Origin: Balneolaceae bacterium
GTDB lineage: Bacteria; Bacteroidota; Rhodothermia; Balneolales; Balneolaceae
Reading direction: 5' to 3'
DNA length: 64,000 nt
Assembly: GCA_017795005.1 (NCBI GenBank)
Contig: CP051242.1
Location: 2,132,976-2,196,975, forward strand
Positions 52,932-61,754 of the stretch are shown here, piece by piece. The notes under the pieces were generated by a model. It saw only the letters and a program-made list of their open reading frames with translations, did not search any database and was not told where the DNA came from. The number at the start of each line of letters is the position of its first letter. Position 1 is the first letter of the stretch. The position numbers and the translations under genes are program-made.

Positions 52932-54962
52932 TTAAGACTTACTCACACGCAACTTTCTTAATACCACACCTGAAGATTCAGGGACAGAATATATTTTCTG
53001 TATGGTCTCAATTCCTTTTATGTCAACTAATTTTGCATCTGCTACAACCTCCCAACTTCCTTTCGGAAGATCGATGTCATGTGTAAGTGATGTATTTGCA
53101 TTCAATGAAATAAAGTAATCGTAAGAATCTCCACTGGATTTCCCGTTAATTGAAAAAGTAATATGAAGTGGATCTTTATATACCTTAAATACGATTTCTT
53201 CTGGCGCAGCTTTTCTCAATGCAGGGCTATTCTTCCTTAATTCAATTAAACCCAAGTAGTAGTTGAATAAACTTTGATTGAGTTTTAACTCATTAAAATT
53301 GAGCCAATTGGTTTCATTATCTTTGTTGTAACTATCATGATCAAGTTTACCTGCATTCTGATCTTTTCCTGTATGATCGGTAATCACTTTAGATCGCGCC
53401 CATTCCTGTCCGGCATGAATCATAGTTATGCCCTGACTTACAAAGAGACTTAATGCTCCGAGCTTAGCAACTTTAACTTCCTTCTCATCCAGCTTGGTAG
53501 CTACAGATTTTTTCGTGTAGACTTTATCTTTTTTAGAAGGGGTAAGTGCAATTCTTATAAAGTCGCCAATAGTATACCCATCATGACTTTCTATGTAGTT
53601 TACTGAATGTGCCGATGTGTTAAATAATCCATGTTCAGCTTTTTCCAGCGTACCTCTGATAAAGTTTTCCAAAGCAAAGCGTGTAGAGCCATGACTCCAT
53701 TCTCCGAAAATAAATCCTTTATTAAACAATGGATCATATCCTTTAAAACCATTTCGGATTCTGTCATTCCATGATGCCCAGCCATGATCTGAGAATCCGG
53801 CAGGTTTGTATTCACCACCCCATGGTTCAGCTATTAAAATCACATTAGGATTAATTTTCTGAGCTTCTTCTTTAATTAGATCAATCGTTTTCCAGTCGAT
53901 GATCCCGGCCAAATCAAACCGGAATCCATCAATGTGATACTCTGTCATCCAATATTTTATGGATTCAACTATGAGTTTTCTGGAATATTCAGTCTGAGTT
54001 TCAATGTCGTTCCCGGTCCAGCTGTCATTTAAATACTGACCATGTTCATTTGTTCTGAAATAATGGCCTTTATCAGTGTATTTAAGAGGATTTAAATCAT
54101 ATTGAGAGGCATGATTATAAACCACATCCATAATTACGGATAAATTCTCCTTATGGAGTGTCTTAACCAATTTTTTTAGCTCTGTGGAAGCTATATCAGA
54201 TCTTCCGATTACTTCTTTTTCATCCAGAGTCGCATCGGAAGCATAAATAGTTTCCGGAGCAAGAAAAAAAGAAGTCATATACCCCCAGTAATTTCTTGCA
54301 TAAGGATTCCACGTATTTATTAAACCATCTTCAATTTTCTGATTGAAAGGAGGTTCGTAGTAGGCAAACTTTTGAAGAGGTAAAAATTCAACCGCATTTA
54401 CTCCCAATTTTTTTAAGTGGTTAATTCCACCAACTTCTGCTTCCCTGAAATCGTTATAAACGCCTTGTACATAGGTTTTTGCGGAAGGGTGGGCTACTAA
54501 ATCTTTAATGTGGGTTTCGTAAATGATTAAATCCCGTTGATCTGAGGGAGTTACGAAATCATCGCCTTCCCAATCAAAAGACATTTTCTCAACAATCAAC
54601 GTTTTTGCAAAGCCGAGATAATGATTTCTTGACGTTACATGTCGACTCCAAGGATCTGCAATCAAATGTTCAGTAGACTCAAAAAAGAGTGACTCTTCAT
54701 TTTTAATCAATCGATAACCATACCATTTTCCAATAAAGGAAATATCTGGTTGAACGTAATTCCAACACCCTTGACCATCTTTTTCCATTTCAAACCGGTT
54801 TCCGGAAGTTTGTTCATAATGATCAAAGACTTCCAGAATAACTTCATCAGCTTTAGGGGCAAATAAACGAAACACAATTCCTATATCAGTTATGGTATAA
54901 CCCAACTGATACTGATCAAGAGACGCTTCTTTTATAGCTGTTGAAGGGGAAGATTCAGGCAT
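52932..54962 (-). CDS. Type I pullulanase/debranching GH13 enzyme
   Basis: A 676-residue cytoplasmic enzyme starting at the ATG at 54962, one base past the metG stop; an upstream in-frame start would overlap metG. An N-terminal CBM48-like domain (about 20-110) precedes the GH13 barrel. Conserved regions are VMDVVYNHAS (region I), DGFRFDLAG with nucleophile Asp350, LIAEPWGG with Glu379, and YIESHDGYT with Asp461; NYWGYMTSFF lies where pullulanases have YNWGYD. It hydrolyses alpha-1,6 branches of glycogen- or starch-like polymers. No signal peptide, so it acts on internal glycogen or imported dextrins. Confidence 0.9.
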   Translation of the reverse strand: MPESSPSTAIKEASLDQYQLGYTITDIGIVFRLFAPKADEVILEVFDHYEQTSGNRFEMEKDGQGCWNYVQPDISFIGKWYGYRLIKNEESLFFESTEHLIADPWSRHVTSRNHYLGFAKTLIVEKMSFDWEGDDFVTPSDQRDLIIYETHIKDLVAHPSAKTYVQGVYNDFREAEVGGINHLKKLGVNAVEFLPLQKFAYYEPPFNQKIEDGLINTWNPYARNYWGYMTSFFLAPETIYASDATLDEKEVIGRSDIASTELKKLVKTLHKENLSVIMDVVYNHASQYDLNPLKYTDKGHYFRTNEHGQYLNDSWTGNDIETQTEYSRKLIVESIKYWMTEYHIDGFRFDLAGIIDWKTIDLIKEEAQKINPNVILIAEPWGGEYKPAGFSDHGWASWNDRIRNGFKGYDPLFNKGFIFGEWSHGSTRFALENFIRGTLEKAEHGLFNTSAHSVNYIESHDGYTIGDFIRIALTPSKKDKVYTKKSVATKLDEKEVKVAKLGALSLFVSQGITMIHAGQEWARSKVITDHTGKDQNAGKLDHDSYNKDNETNWLNFNELKLNQSLFNYYLGLIELRKNSPALRKAAPEEIVFKVYKDPLHITFSINGKSSGDSYDYFISLNANTSLTHDIDLPKGSWEVVADAKLVDIKGIETIQKIYSVPESSGVVLRKLRVSKS

Positions 54963-54963
54963 A

Positions 54964-56997
54964 TCAGGTGATGGGGCTGCCGGGTTCTGCCGTGGTTTCA
55001 GCAAATTTCAGATTTCCTTCGCTGTCCTCAGCCATTAATATCATACCCTGACTTTCTACCCCCATTAGTTTCTTAGGCGCCAGATTTGCGACCACACACA
55101 CTTTTTGACCTTTGAGGCTGTCCATTTCAACATGTTTAGCTATACCGGAAACAATAATTCTTTTTTCAATTCCCAGGTCAACCTGAAGCTTTAGCAACTT
55201 ATCTGATTTCTCAATCTTTTCTGCTGAAAGAATTTCTCCGGCTCGCAGGTCAAGCTTCATGAAATCTCCAAACTCAATATTATCCTTAAGCTCCGGGAAT
55301 TTAGATGCAGGATTATTAGCTGCAGCTCTTTCTTCCAGTTTTTGTATTTGTTTGTCGATTTCTGAGTTCTCTACTTTATTGAATAACACTTCTCCAACGT
55401 CAACTTTGGTATTTGAAGTGAGCATTGAATCGCTAATTGTATTCCAATTAATTTCACTGGCAATCCCTAACTGATCTCTTAGTTTTTTCATTGAAGAGGG
55501 TAGTACAGGTTCCATCAATACCGAAAGAGCCGCACAAATCTGAAGACTTACATGCAATGTATTATTGCATGCCTGAGGGTTTTCATTTCTTGTTTTCCAT
55601 GGCTCTGTTTCGGTAAAATATTTGTTTCCTACCCGCGCCAAATTAATACTTTCAGCAATAGCCTCTTTAAATCTAAAGGCTTCGTAAGCAGTTGTTACCT
55701 TTTCTTTTTGATCAATTATGGCTTGTAAGGCACCAGAATCTATTTTAGATGGATTTATTAGCTCAGGAACTTTTCCATCTGCAAATTTATCTGTAAAGGT
55801 TAACGATCGGTTCACAAAATTTCCAAGCACTGCCGCAAGTTCATTATTTACTCTTGCTTGAAAATCTTTCCATGAGAAATCAGAATCTTTGTTTTCCGGA
55901 AGGGTAGAGCCGAGTGCATATCGAAGTAAGTCAGGCTCAAAATCTTCCAGATACTCGTGTAACCAAACAGCCCAACCTCTGGATGTAGAAAGCTTTTTGC
56001 CTTCCAGATTCAAGAATTCATTAGCAGGTACATTTTTTGGAAGTACATAATCACCATGTTCCATTAATACTATTGGAAACATAATGCAGTGGAATACAAT
56101 ATTGTCTTTGCCTATAAAGTGATAAAGCTCAGTTTCTTCATCCTGCCAATAGTTTTTCCATGCATCAGGATTACCATTTTCGATTGCCCATTCTTTAGTA
56201 GCAGAAATATATCCAATAGGGGCATCAAACCAGACATACAATACTTTTCCTTTTGCCTCATCCAGAGGAACAGGTACACCCCAGCTTAGATCACGAGTTG
56301 CAGCACGGTCTGAAAGCCCGTCATTCAACCAACTTTTCACTTGTCCCATAACATTAGCTTTCCATCCTTCGCGAGTATTCAACCATTGTTCAAGTTTTGG
56401 CTGTATTTCGCCCAAAGGCATATACCAGTGTTCTGTTTCTTTCAATTCAGGAACTTCGCCTGAAAGTGCACTAACAGGATTAATTAATTCGGTAGGAGAG
56501 AGCGAAGCACCACAGTTTTCGCATTGATCTCCATAGGCTTCTGTATAACCACAATTGGGACAAGTTCCTTTCACATATCGGTCAGGGAGAAACATATTAA
56601 ACTTGGCGTCATACAGTTGTTGCTCTGTCTTCTTTTTGAAGAAGCTTTTTCCATGAAGTTTCAGGAAAATTTCCTGAGATGTTTCGTGATGCATTTTTGA
56701 ACTGGTTCTTCCATAGTAGTCAAAGGAAATACCGAAGTCTTCAAATACTTTTTTATTCATTTCATGATACCGGTCTACGATATCCTGTGGAGAAACACCT
56801 TCTTTCTCAGCTGCTATTGTAATTGGAACTCCATGTTCATCGGAACCGCATATATACACTACATCATCTCCAACAAGCCGTTTATAACGTACATACAGAT
56901 CTGCCGTTAAATAAGCTCCTGCTAGATGTCCAAGATGAAGCGGGCCATTAGCATAGGGTAATGCTGAAGTAACTAAAATTCTCTTTTTGTCTGCCAT
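54964..56997 (-). CDS. metG: Methionyl-tRNA synthetase
   Basis: A 677-residue class I synthetase. HIGH motif HLGH at 21-24; zinc knuckle Cys146, Cys149, Cys159, Cys162 (CPNCG...CENCG), as in MetG of the four-Cys type; KMSKS-type motif KKLSTSRGW near residue 340; and a C-terminal OB-fold tRNA-binding domain (about 575-677, with RAGEILSAEKIEKSDKLL). All parts are normal. Its stop is one base from the pullulanase ATG. It is the first gene of the minus-strand run, with a poor promoter match upstream. Confidence 0.98.
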   Translation of the reverse strand: MADKKRILVTSALPYANGPLHLGHLAGAYLTADLYVRYKRLVGDDVVYICGSDEHGVPITIAAEKEGVSPQDIVDRYHEMNKKVFEDFGISFDYYGRTSSKMHHETSQEIFLKLHGKSFFKKKTEQQLYDAKFNMFLPDRYVKGTCPNCGYTEAYGDQCENCGASLSPTELINPVSALSGEVPELKETEHWYMPLGEIQPKLEQWLNTREGWKANVMGQVKSWLNDGLSDRAATRDLSWGVPVPLDEAKGKVLYVWFDAPIGYISATKEWAIENGNPDAWKNYWQDEETELYHFIGKDNIVFHCIMFPIVLMEHGDYVLPKNVPANEFLNLEGKKLSTSRGWAVWLHEYLEDFEPDLLRYALGSTLPENKDSDFSWKDFQARVNNELAAVLGNFVNRSLTFTDKFADGKVPELINPSKIDSGALQAIIDQKEKVTTAYEAFRFKEAIAESINLARVGNKYFTETEPWKTRNENPQACNNTLHVSLQICAALSVLMEPVLPSSMKKLRDQLGIASEINWNTISDSMLTSNTKVDVGEVLFNKVENSEIDKQIQKLEERAAANNPASKFPELKDNIEFGDFMKLDLRAGEILSAEKIEKSDKLLKLQVDLGIEKRIIVSGIAKHVEMDSLKGQKVCVVANLAPKKLMGVESQGMILMAEDSEGNLKFAETTAEPGSPIT

Positions 56998-57088
56998 CTA
57001 TAATCTGAAATCCATTTATAAGTTCCGAAGATAAAGAAAGAAGACATCAATTATGAAGGATGAATTATTGAATTTTGAATTAATTCAC

Positions 57089-57123
57089 GTCATTCCCACG
57101 CAGGCAGGCTTCGCAGGGATGAC
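57089..57123. repeat. 35-bp imperfect palindrome between metG and the AbgT gene
   Basis: Arms GTCATTCCC (57089-57097) and GGGATGAC (57116-57123) pair with one bulged T around a loop ACGCAGGCAGGCTTCGCA, which is itself GC-rich unlike the flanks. It sits 5 bases from the 3' end of the AbgT-type gene. It resembles the short dispersed palindromes (REP-like) seen between genes in many genomes and could also act as a terminator. Only one copy is present in this window. Confidence 0.5.
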
Positions 57124-57128
57124 CTAAA

Positions 57129-58685
57129 TCATGGATAAAAATAACTCGCTTCAAAGCTTAATGGAATTCCAATCCACCAATAGATCAGTAGGAATATCGT
57201 CCAGGATATAGCAAATATGATGGAATAAGGGAGCATCATGGAAATAAGCGTTCCAATACCTGTATTCTTCACATAACGCTGACAGAAAACCACCACCAAT
57301 GGGAAATAGGGTAATAGTGGGGTGATAATATTGGATACTGAATCACCAACTCTGTAAGCTGCCTGCGTTAAATCGGGCGAGATTCCCAACTGCATCAACA
57401 TTGGAACGAAAATAGGAGCAATTAATGCCCATTTTGCAGATGCTGAGCCAACTAAAAGGTTAACGGATGCACTCAAGAAAATAATTCCAACAATAGTGAT
57501 CTGAGCAGGAAGATTGAGAGATTGAAGGAAATTCGCGCCTTTTAACGCTACCAATAATCCAATGTTAGAACTTGAAAATGCGTCAATAAATAATGCGCAG
57601 AAAAAAGCCATAACTATATAGTATCCCATACTTTGCATGGATTTAGTCATATTATCTATCATGTCTTTCGAACGACTGTATTTACCGGACGCTATTCCAT
57701 ATACAACTCCAGGAATAAGCAGGAATACGAAAATTAATGGAACTATTGCCTGCATTAGTGGAGCGCGAAATGAGGTCAATGACATTACATCCGGATCAAC
57801 CATATCAGGTCCGCGGAGAGCAGAATTCTCTGGAATTGCCCAAAAGATTAATCCAACAATTCCTAGAAGCATAGCCCCTAATCCCATCCAGAAAGCTTTA
57901 CTTTCTTTATCAGAAACTATTTCCATTTTAGGCATTGCTTCTTCATCTCCATCTACTTCAGAAGAAGCCAGTCTCGGTTCAACAATTTTATCAGTCACAA
58001 ACCAACCAACAGAAACAATTAATAATGAAGAGATTCCTGTGAAGTATATATTATTTAACGGATTTAGAGCAATTTCAGGATCAAGAATACGAGCTGCTTC
58101 CAGGGTAAAACTCATGATGAGCGGATCAATAGCAGAAGGAATAAAATTAGCAGCAAAACCACCGCTTACTCCTGCAAAAGCTGCTGCAATACCAGCGAGA
58201 GGATGTCTTCCTGCGGCATAAAAAATCACTCCTCCAAGAGGAATAACCAAAATATATCCTGCATCAGCAGCGGTATGACTAACAATCGCTATTAACACCA
58301 ACATCGGTGTGAGCAGAAACTTAGGGGTCACATTCAACAACTTTTTAAGCCCTGCATCAATCCAACCTGAATTCTCAGCAACTCCAACACCAAGCATCGC
58401 AACTAATACAATTCCAAGAGGTGCAAAACTGGTAAAAGTGGTTGTCATTGTAGCAAAGAAATTAGCTAATGCAGCACCCGTAAGAAGGTTTTTTACTGAT
58501 AATTCCTCTCCGGTTAACGGATGAACCTCCCCAAAATCTATAGGTGATAGAATAGCTGAAAGTATCCATACAAATACCATTAGGTAGAAGAAAAGAATAG
58601 CAGGATCCGGAAGTTTATTACCTGCTCGTTCTACATTATTAAGAAACTTATTGAATAATGAGTTTGAAGATTGTTCTGATGTCAT
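57129..58685 (-). CDS. AbgT-family transporter
   Basis: A 518-residue membrane protein of the AbgT family (p-aminobenzoyl-glutamate/antimetabolite transporters). Features are the N-terminal NKLPDPAILFFYLM, FAPLGIVLVAMLGVGVAE, the hairpin SHTAADAGYILVIPLGG, and SASVNLLVGSASAKWALIAPIFVPML near residue 410; about eleven to thirteen hydrophobic segments. Members import p-aminobenzoyl-glutamate or export sulfonamides; which applies here cannot be told. Its promoter is probably the TTG-19-TATTTTAG element at 58711-58740. Confidence 0.92.
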   Translation of the reverse strand: MTSEQSSNSLFNKFLNNVERAGNKLPDPAILFFYLMVFVWILSAILSPIDFGEVHPLTGEELSVKNLLTGAALANFFATMTTTFTSFAPLGIVLVAMLGVGVAENSGWIDAGLKKLLNVTPKFLLTPMLVLIAIVSHTAADAGYILVIPLGGVIFYAAGRHPLAGIAAAFAGVSGGFAANFIPSAIDPLIMSFTLEAARILDPEIALNPLNNIYFTGISSLLIVSVGWFVTDKIVEPRLASSEVDGDEEAMPKMEIVSDKESKAFWMGLGAMLLGIVGLIFWAIPENSALRGPDMVDPDVMSLTSFRAPLMQAIVPLIFVFLLIPGVVYGIASGKYSRSKDMIDNMTKSMQSMGYYIVMAFFCALFIDAFSSSNIGLLVALKGANFLQSLNLPAQITIVGIIFLSASVNLLVGSASAKWALIAPIFVPMLMQLGISPDLTQAAYRVGDSVSNIITPLLPYFPLVVVFCQRYVKNTGIGTLISMMLPYSIIFAISWTIFLLIYWWIGIPLSFEASYFYP

Positions 58686-58710
58686 AGCGAAAAGTGATTA
58701 AAATTCCGGT

Positions 58711-58740
58711 CTAAAATACCCCGTTTCTTTTTTTAAACAA
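58711..58740 (-). promoter_or_regulatory. Probable promoter of the AbgT-type gene
   Basis: On the minus strand TTG (58740-58738), 19 bases, and TATTTTAG (58718-58711). The latter differs by one base from TAnnTTTG. It lies 26 bases before the start codon. Confidence 0.4.
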
Positions 58741-58768
58741 GTGAATTTTAGTAGTAACCTTTGCGGTG

Positions 58769-59302
58769 CTACTTCCACAACTTTTCGAGTAAAGCATATA
58801 ACATGACACCAGCTGCCACAGAAACATTTAAAGAATGCTTTTGACCAAATTGTGGAATGGAAATAAATACATCAATATGAGGGAGTATATCCTCATCTAT
58901 CCCAGTTACTTCATTTCCCATGATTAAACATATCTTTGGATATGCTTTTGCATCAAAATCAGGAAGATTAATACTATCAGTTGTTTGTTCTAATCCTACT
59001 AAGATATAGCCTCTTTTTTTTAGCGATTCGCACATTTCTTCAACATTCCCAGAACCGCTCCATTTAACAAATTCTTCAGCACCAATGGCAGTTTTATTAA
59101 TCTCTGGTCGGGGAGGGCGTGGGGTATAACCCGAAAGGATAAGTTCGGAAACACCAAAAGCATCACAAGATCGAAAAGTTGACCCAACATTATGCAAACT
59201 TCGGATATTATGAAGAATCACTTTAACCTCACTCAGTTTAGAAGGGGGAGACTGAGCTTGGTTTTCTTCCAGAATTTCTTTGGTTGTTAGTTTTCGGGGC
59301 AT
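58769..59302 (-). CDS. SPOUT-family (TrmH/SpoU) RNA 2'-O-methyltransferase
   Basis: A protein of 177 residues from the ATG at 59302 (MPRKLTTKEIL). A longer frame from 59353 would begin inside a repeat hairpin, so I reject it. The SPOUT knot motifs are present: VKVILHNIRSLHNVGSTFRSCDAFG (key N-x-R-x-x-x-N-x-G-x-x-x-R), LIMGNEVTGID (N-E-x-x-G) and IPQFGQKHSLNVSVA. The enzyme methylates a tRNA or rRNA ribose with SAM; the target is unknown. It is a single gene, downstream of the repeat. Confidence 0.92.
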   Translation of the reverse strand: MPRKLTTKEILEENQAQSPPSKLSEVKVILHNIRSLHNVGSTFRSCDAFGVSELILSGYTPRPPRPEINKTAIGAEEFVKWSGSGNVEEMCESLKKRGYILVGLEQTTDSINLPDFDAKAYPKICLIMGNEVTGIDEDILPHIDVFISIPQFGQKHSLNVSVAAGVMLYALLEKLWK

Positions 59303-59342
59303 TCCGCTAATGATTTTTATCTTTAAGGTACACACCCCTGAA

Positions 59343-59360
59343 TCCCCTCTCAAGAGGGGA
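59343..59360. repeat. 18-bp hairpin repeat-like element
   Basis: TCCCCTCTCAAGAGGGGA forms a perfect 8-bp stem with a 2-base loop, or 7 bp with a TCAA loop. Beside it is CCCCTGAA. Short elements of this kind (AGAGGGGA with a nearby GGGGTG) are dispersed between genes in many Bacteroidota genomes. It lies in the 145-base divergent gap between the methyltransferase and MFS genes, so it may be part of their promoters or leaders. Confidence 0.5.
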
Positions 59361-59447
59361 CTTCATTTATCATTACAGAATGAAGAATTAATAAACTCCT
59401 TTCAATCGCTTTCAAATACTCCTATCATTGCGCTCCAATAAAATCCT

Positions 59448-60683
59448 ATGCAGAAAGAACCGCGCAAAGCCGCTCTCGCTTTTATTTTTATAACAGTTCT
59501 GATCGATGTAACCGGCCTTGGAATTATTATACCTGTGATCCCGGCACTAATTATGGAATTGACCGGAGAGGGAATTAGCAAGGCAGCCCTCTATGGCGGT
59601 TGGCTAATGTTTTGTTATGCCTTTATGCAATTTATGTTTGCTCCGGTTATTGGTGGATTAAGTGATCGTTTTGGTCGCCGACCGGTACTTTTATTATCGC
59701 TTGCAGGCTTTGGAATTGATTATATCATAACAGGATTTGCTCCTAGCATATATTGGCTTTTTGGAGCCAGAATTGTTGCTGGAATAACTGGCGCAAGTAT
59801 TACAACTGCCAGTGCTTATATTGCGGATATTTCCACTCCGGAAAAAAGGTCCCAAAACTTCGGTCTAATAGGCGCTGCATTTGGGTTGGGTTTTATCATT
59901 GGCCCGGTAATTGGTGGGTTGCTTGGCGAATTAGGCTCCAGAATTCCATTTTTTGCTGCTGCCGGACTTACTTTCTTGAACTGCCTGTATGGTTATTTTG
60001 TACTTCCGGAATCACTATCTAAAGAAAATCGAAGACCTTTTGATTGGAAACGAGCTAATCCAATTGGCTCGCTAAAACAGATAAGGAAGTTTCCAACTAT
60101 TTCAGGACTTGTAGCGGTGTTCTTTTTACTGTATCTCTCTCATCATGCTACCCAGAGTACATGGACCTACTTTACCATGGAGAAATTTGATTGGGATGAG
60201 GCAATGGTGGGTATTTCTCTTGGTATTGTTGGAGTGTGTGTGGCAGTCGTCCAGGGAGGACTAACAAGAATTGTTATTCCCAAAATCGGTGAGGTTAAAT
60301 CAGTATATCTAGGTCTGATATTCAGCACTCTTGGTTTTCTTGGTTTTGCATTTTCTCCATCCGGAGTCATCTTACTTGCGTTAATATTCCCATTCGCATT
60401 AGGCGGATTTTCAGGTCCGGCTTTACAGGGAATTATTGCTAATGAGGTAGAAGACAACCAACAAGGCGAACTGCAAGGAGCTTTAACAAGCCTGATCAGC
60501 TTTACAGCCATATTCGGACCACCATTAATGACAGGGCTGTTTGGTTATTTCACTTCGGATGGAGCTCCAATAACCTTTCCGGGAGCCGCTTTTTTTATGG
60601 GAGCCATCCTGACTTTCTCTGCTCTCTTATTCGCCATTAAAATTTTGGGTTTTAGCAAACAAGGTTATACATCTGCTTCCTGA
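59448..60683 (+). CDS. TetA-like MFS transporter (TCR/Tet family)
   Basis: A 411-residue drug:proton antiporter-type membrane protein with twelve predicted helices. MFS motif A is [14 protein letters not shown] between helices 2 and 3. The N-terminus, [18 protein letters not shown], matches the TetA/TCR group (D-x-x-G-x-G-x-I-x-P-V-x-P), and TM5 motif C is [13 protein letters not shown]. It probably exports a small compound. There is no TetR-like repressor beside it, so calling it a tetracycline pump would be too strong. Confidence 0.92.
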   Translation: MQKEPRKAALAFIFITVLIDVTGLGIIIPVIPALIMELTGEGISKAALYGGWLMFCYAFMQFMFAPVIGGLSDRFGRRPVLLLSLAGFGIDYIITGFAPSIYWLFGARIVAGITGASITTASAYIADISTPEKRSQNFGLIGAAFGLGFIIGPVIGGLLGELGSRIPFFAAAGLTFLNCLYGYFVLPESLSKENRRPFDWKRANPIGSLKQIRKFPTISGLVAVFFLLYLSHHATQSTWTYFTMEKFDWDEAMVGISLGIVGVCVAVVQGGLTRIVIPKIGEVKSVYLGLIFSTLGFLGFAFSPSGVILLALIFPFALGGFSGPALQGIIANEVEDNQQGELQGALTSLISFTAIFGPPLMTGLFGYFTSDGAPITFPGAAFFMGAILTFSALLFAIKILGFSKQGYTSAS

Positions 60684-60747
60684 TTATTTATAATCAATCA
60701 AAAACTAGACAAACACCCTTTATAATCTTATTTTCCAACTGTTAATT

Positions 60748-60780
60748 AAAGCATTCCTCTACGGCGGCATGCTTTTTTTT
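60748..60780 (+). terminator. Hairpin with T tract between MFS gene and greA
   Basis: A 7-bp stem AAAGCAT (60748-60754) / ATGCTTT (60769-60775) with a 14-base loop runs into eight Ts (60773-60780). It ends the MFS transcript, or, since the greA ATG is only 30 bases further, may be an attenuator in the greA leader. Confidence 0.7.
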
Positions 60781-60810
60781 ATTTATTGAAATTGAAGAAA
60801 CAATACAAAT

Positions 60811-61284
60811 ATGAGCAACATCCAATATTTATCACAGGAAGGCTATGACAAGCTGGATGCAGAATTAAAAGATTTAAAAACTCGTGGAAGACGAGAAATT
60901 GCAGCTGACATTGCTGAAGCACGGGCAAAAGGGGATTTGAGTGAAAACGCCGAATACGATGCAGCTAAAGAAGCTCAGGGTCACATGGAAGACCGAATTA
61001 CCAAATTGGAAGACATTCTTGCTAATGCCAGAATACTGGATGCAAAAGATTTGGATTTAAGTCAGGTTAGAGTACTTACTAAGGTCACTATTCTTAATAA
61101 AAAGATGGGTAAAGAAATGACTTATACCTTGGTTTCTCCTAATGAAGCAGACTTTGCCCAAGGTAAAATCTCTGTGGATTCACCCATTGGAAAAGGTTTA
61201 TTAGGGAAAAAAGTAGGAGAAGTAGCTGAAGTTCAGGTGCCTGCAGGTAAGCTTGAGCTTGAAATCAAAAAAATAGAGATATAA
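60811..61284 (+). CDS. greA: Transcription elongation factor GreA
   Basis: A 157-residue factor that stimulates RNA cleavage by backtracked RNA polymerase. The N-terminal coiled coil carries the acidic tip in KGDLSENAEYDAAKEAQG, the signature GreA sequence. The C-terminal FKBP-like domain contains TYTLVSPNEADFAQGKIS and SPIGKGLLGKKVGE. Length is normal. It is read with the nudix gene 17 bases downstream. Confidence 0.97.
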   Translation: MSNIQYLSQEGYDKLDAELKDLKTRGRREIAADIAEARAKGDLSENAEYDAAKEAQGHMEDRITKLEDILANARILDAKDLDLSQVRVLTKVTILNKKMGKEMTYTLVSPNEADFAQGKISVDSPIGKGLLGKKVGEVAEVQVPAGKLELEIKKIEI

Positions 61285-61301
61285 TCTATTTAAACAGCTT
61301 C

Positions 61302-61754
61302 ATGAAAAAGCTCATTGATGTTTACGTATATACAATGAATGAAGGAGAACCTGAGTTTCTCCTTTTTCTTCGTTCAGCAAAAAAGATTTACGCGCATCAA
61401 TGGAGAATGATAGGTGGTAAAGTAAATGAAGAGGAAAAATACTGGGAAGCAGCACTTCGTGAATTAAAAGAAGAAACGGGACTTCATCCACGACAATTCT
61501 GGTCGATTCCCTCAGTAAATACCTTTTATGAAGCTAAAACAGATCAAATTCATCAAATCCCTGCTTTTGCAGTCGAACTCGATTTAGATTCGAATCCTCA
61601 ACTTGATGATGAACATTCTGAATATCGGTGGATTTCTATTGACGACCTTGATTCGTACCTTCATTGGCCGGAACAAAAAAGATTAATCCGACTTACATAC
61701 GAGTTGTTAGTTAACGATCAAATTCTTCCAGAGTGGCGAATCCAAATCCCCTGA
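61302..61754 (+). CDS. Nudix hydrolase
   Basis: A 150-residue hydrolase of nucleoside diphosphate linkages. The Nudix box is complete: GKVNEEEKYWEAALRELKEE plus TGL, matching G-x5-E-x7-R-E-[LIV]-x-E-E-x-G-[LIV]. The rest (FLRSAKKIYAHQWRMIGG before it; YRWISIDDL after) is typical of small Nudix proteins, possibly a dihydroneopterin triphosphate or (d)NTP pyrophosphohydrolase, but the substrate is not decided by sequence. The end overlaps the next gene's start by 22 bases. Confidence 0.93.
   Translation: MKKLIDVYVYTMNEGEPEFLLFLRSAKKIYAHQWRMIGGKVNEEEKYWEAALRELKEETGLHPRQFWSIPSVNTFYEAKTDQIHQIPAFAVELDLDSNPQLDDEHSEYRWISIDDLDSYLHWPEQKRLIRLTYELLVNDQILPEWRIQIP

Noticed and set aside
57637-58221. 194-residue plus-strand reading frame
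   Set aside because: It is the mirror of the AbgT-type gene; serine/proline/isoleucine-rich with no family features.
59302-59353. Upstream TTG start for the RNA methyltransferase
   Set aside because: The extra 17 codons lie in the hairpin element and are not part of the family's conserved region.
59448-60683. Tetracycline resistance gene
   Set aside because: The protein is TetA-like in motif only and lacks a TetR partner or mobile element; many chromosomal pumps look like this.
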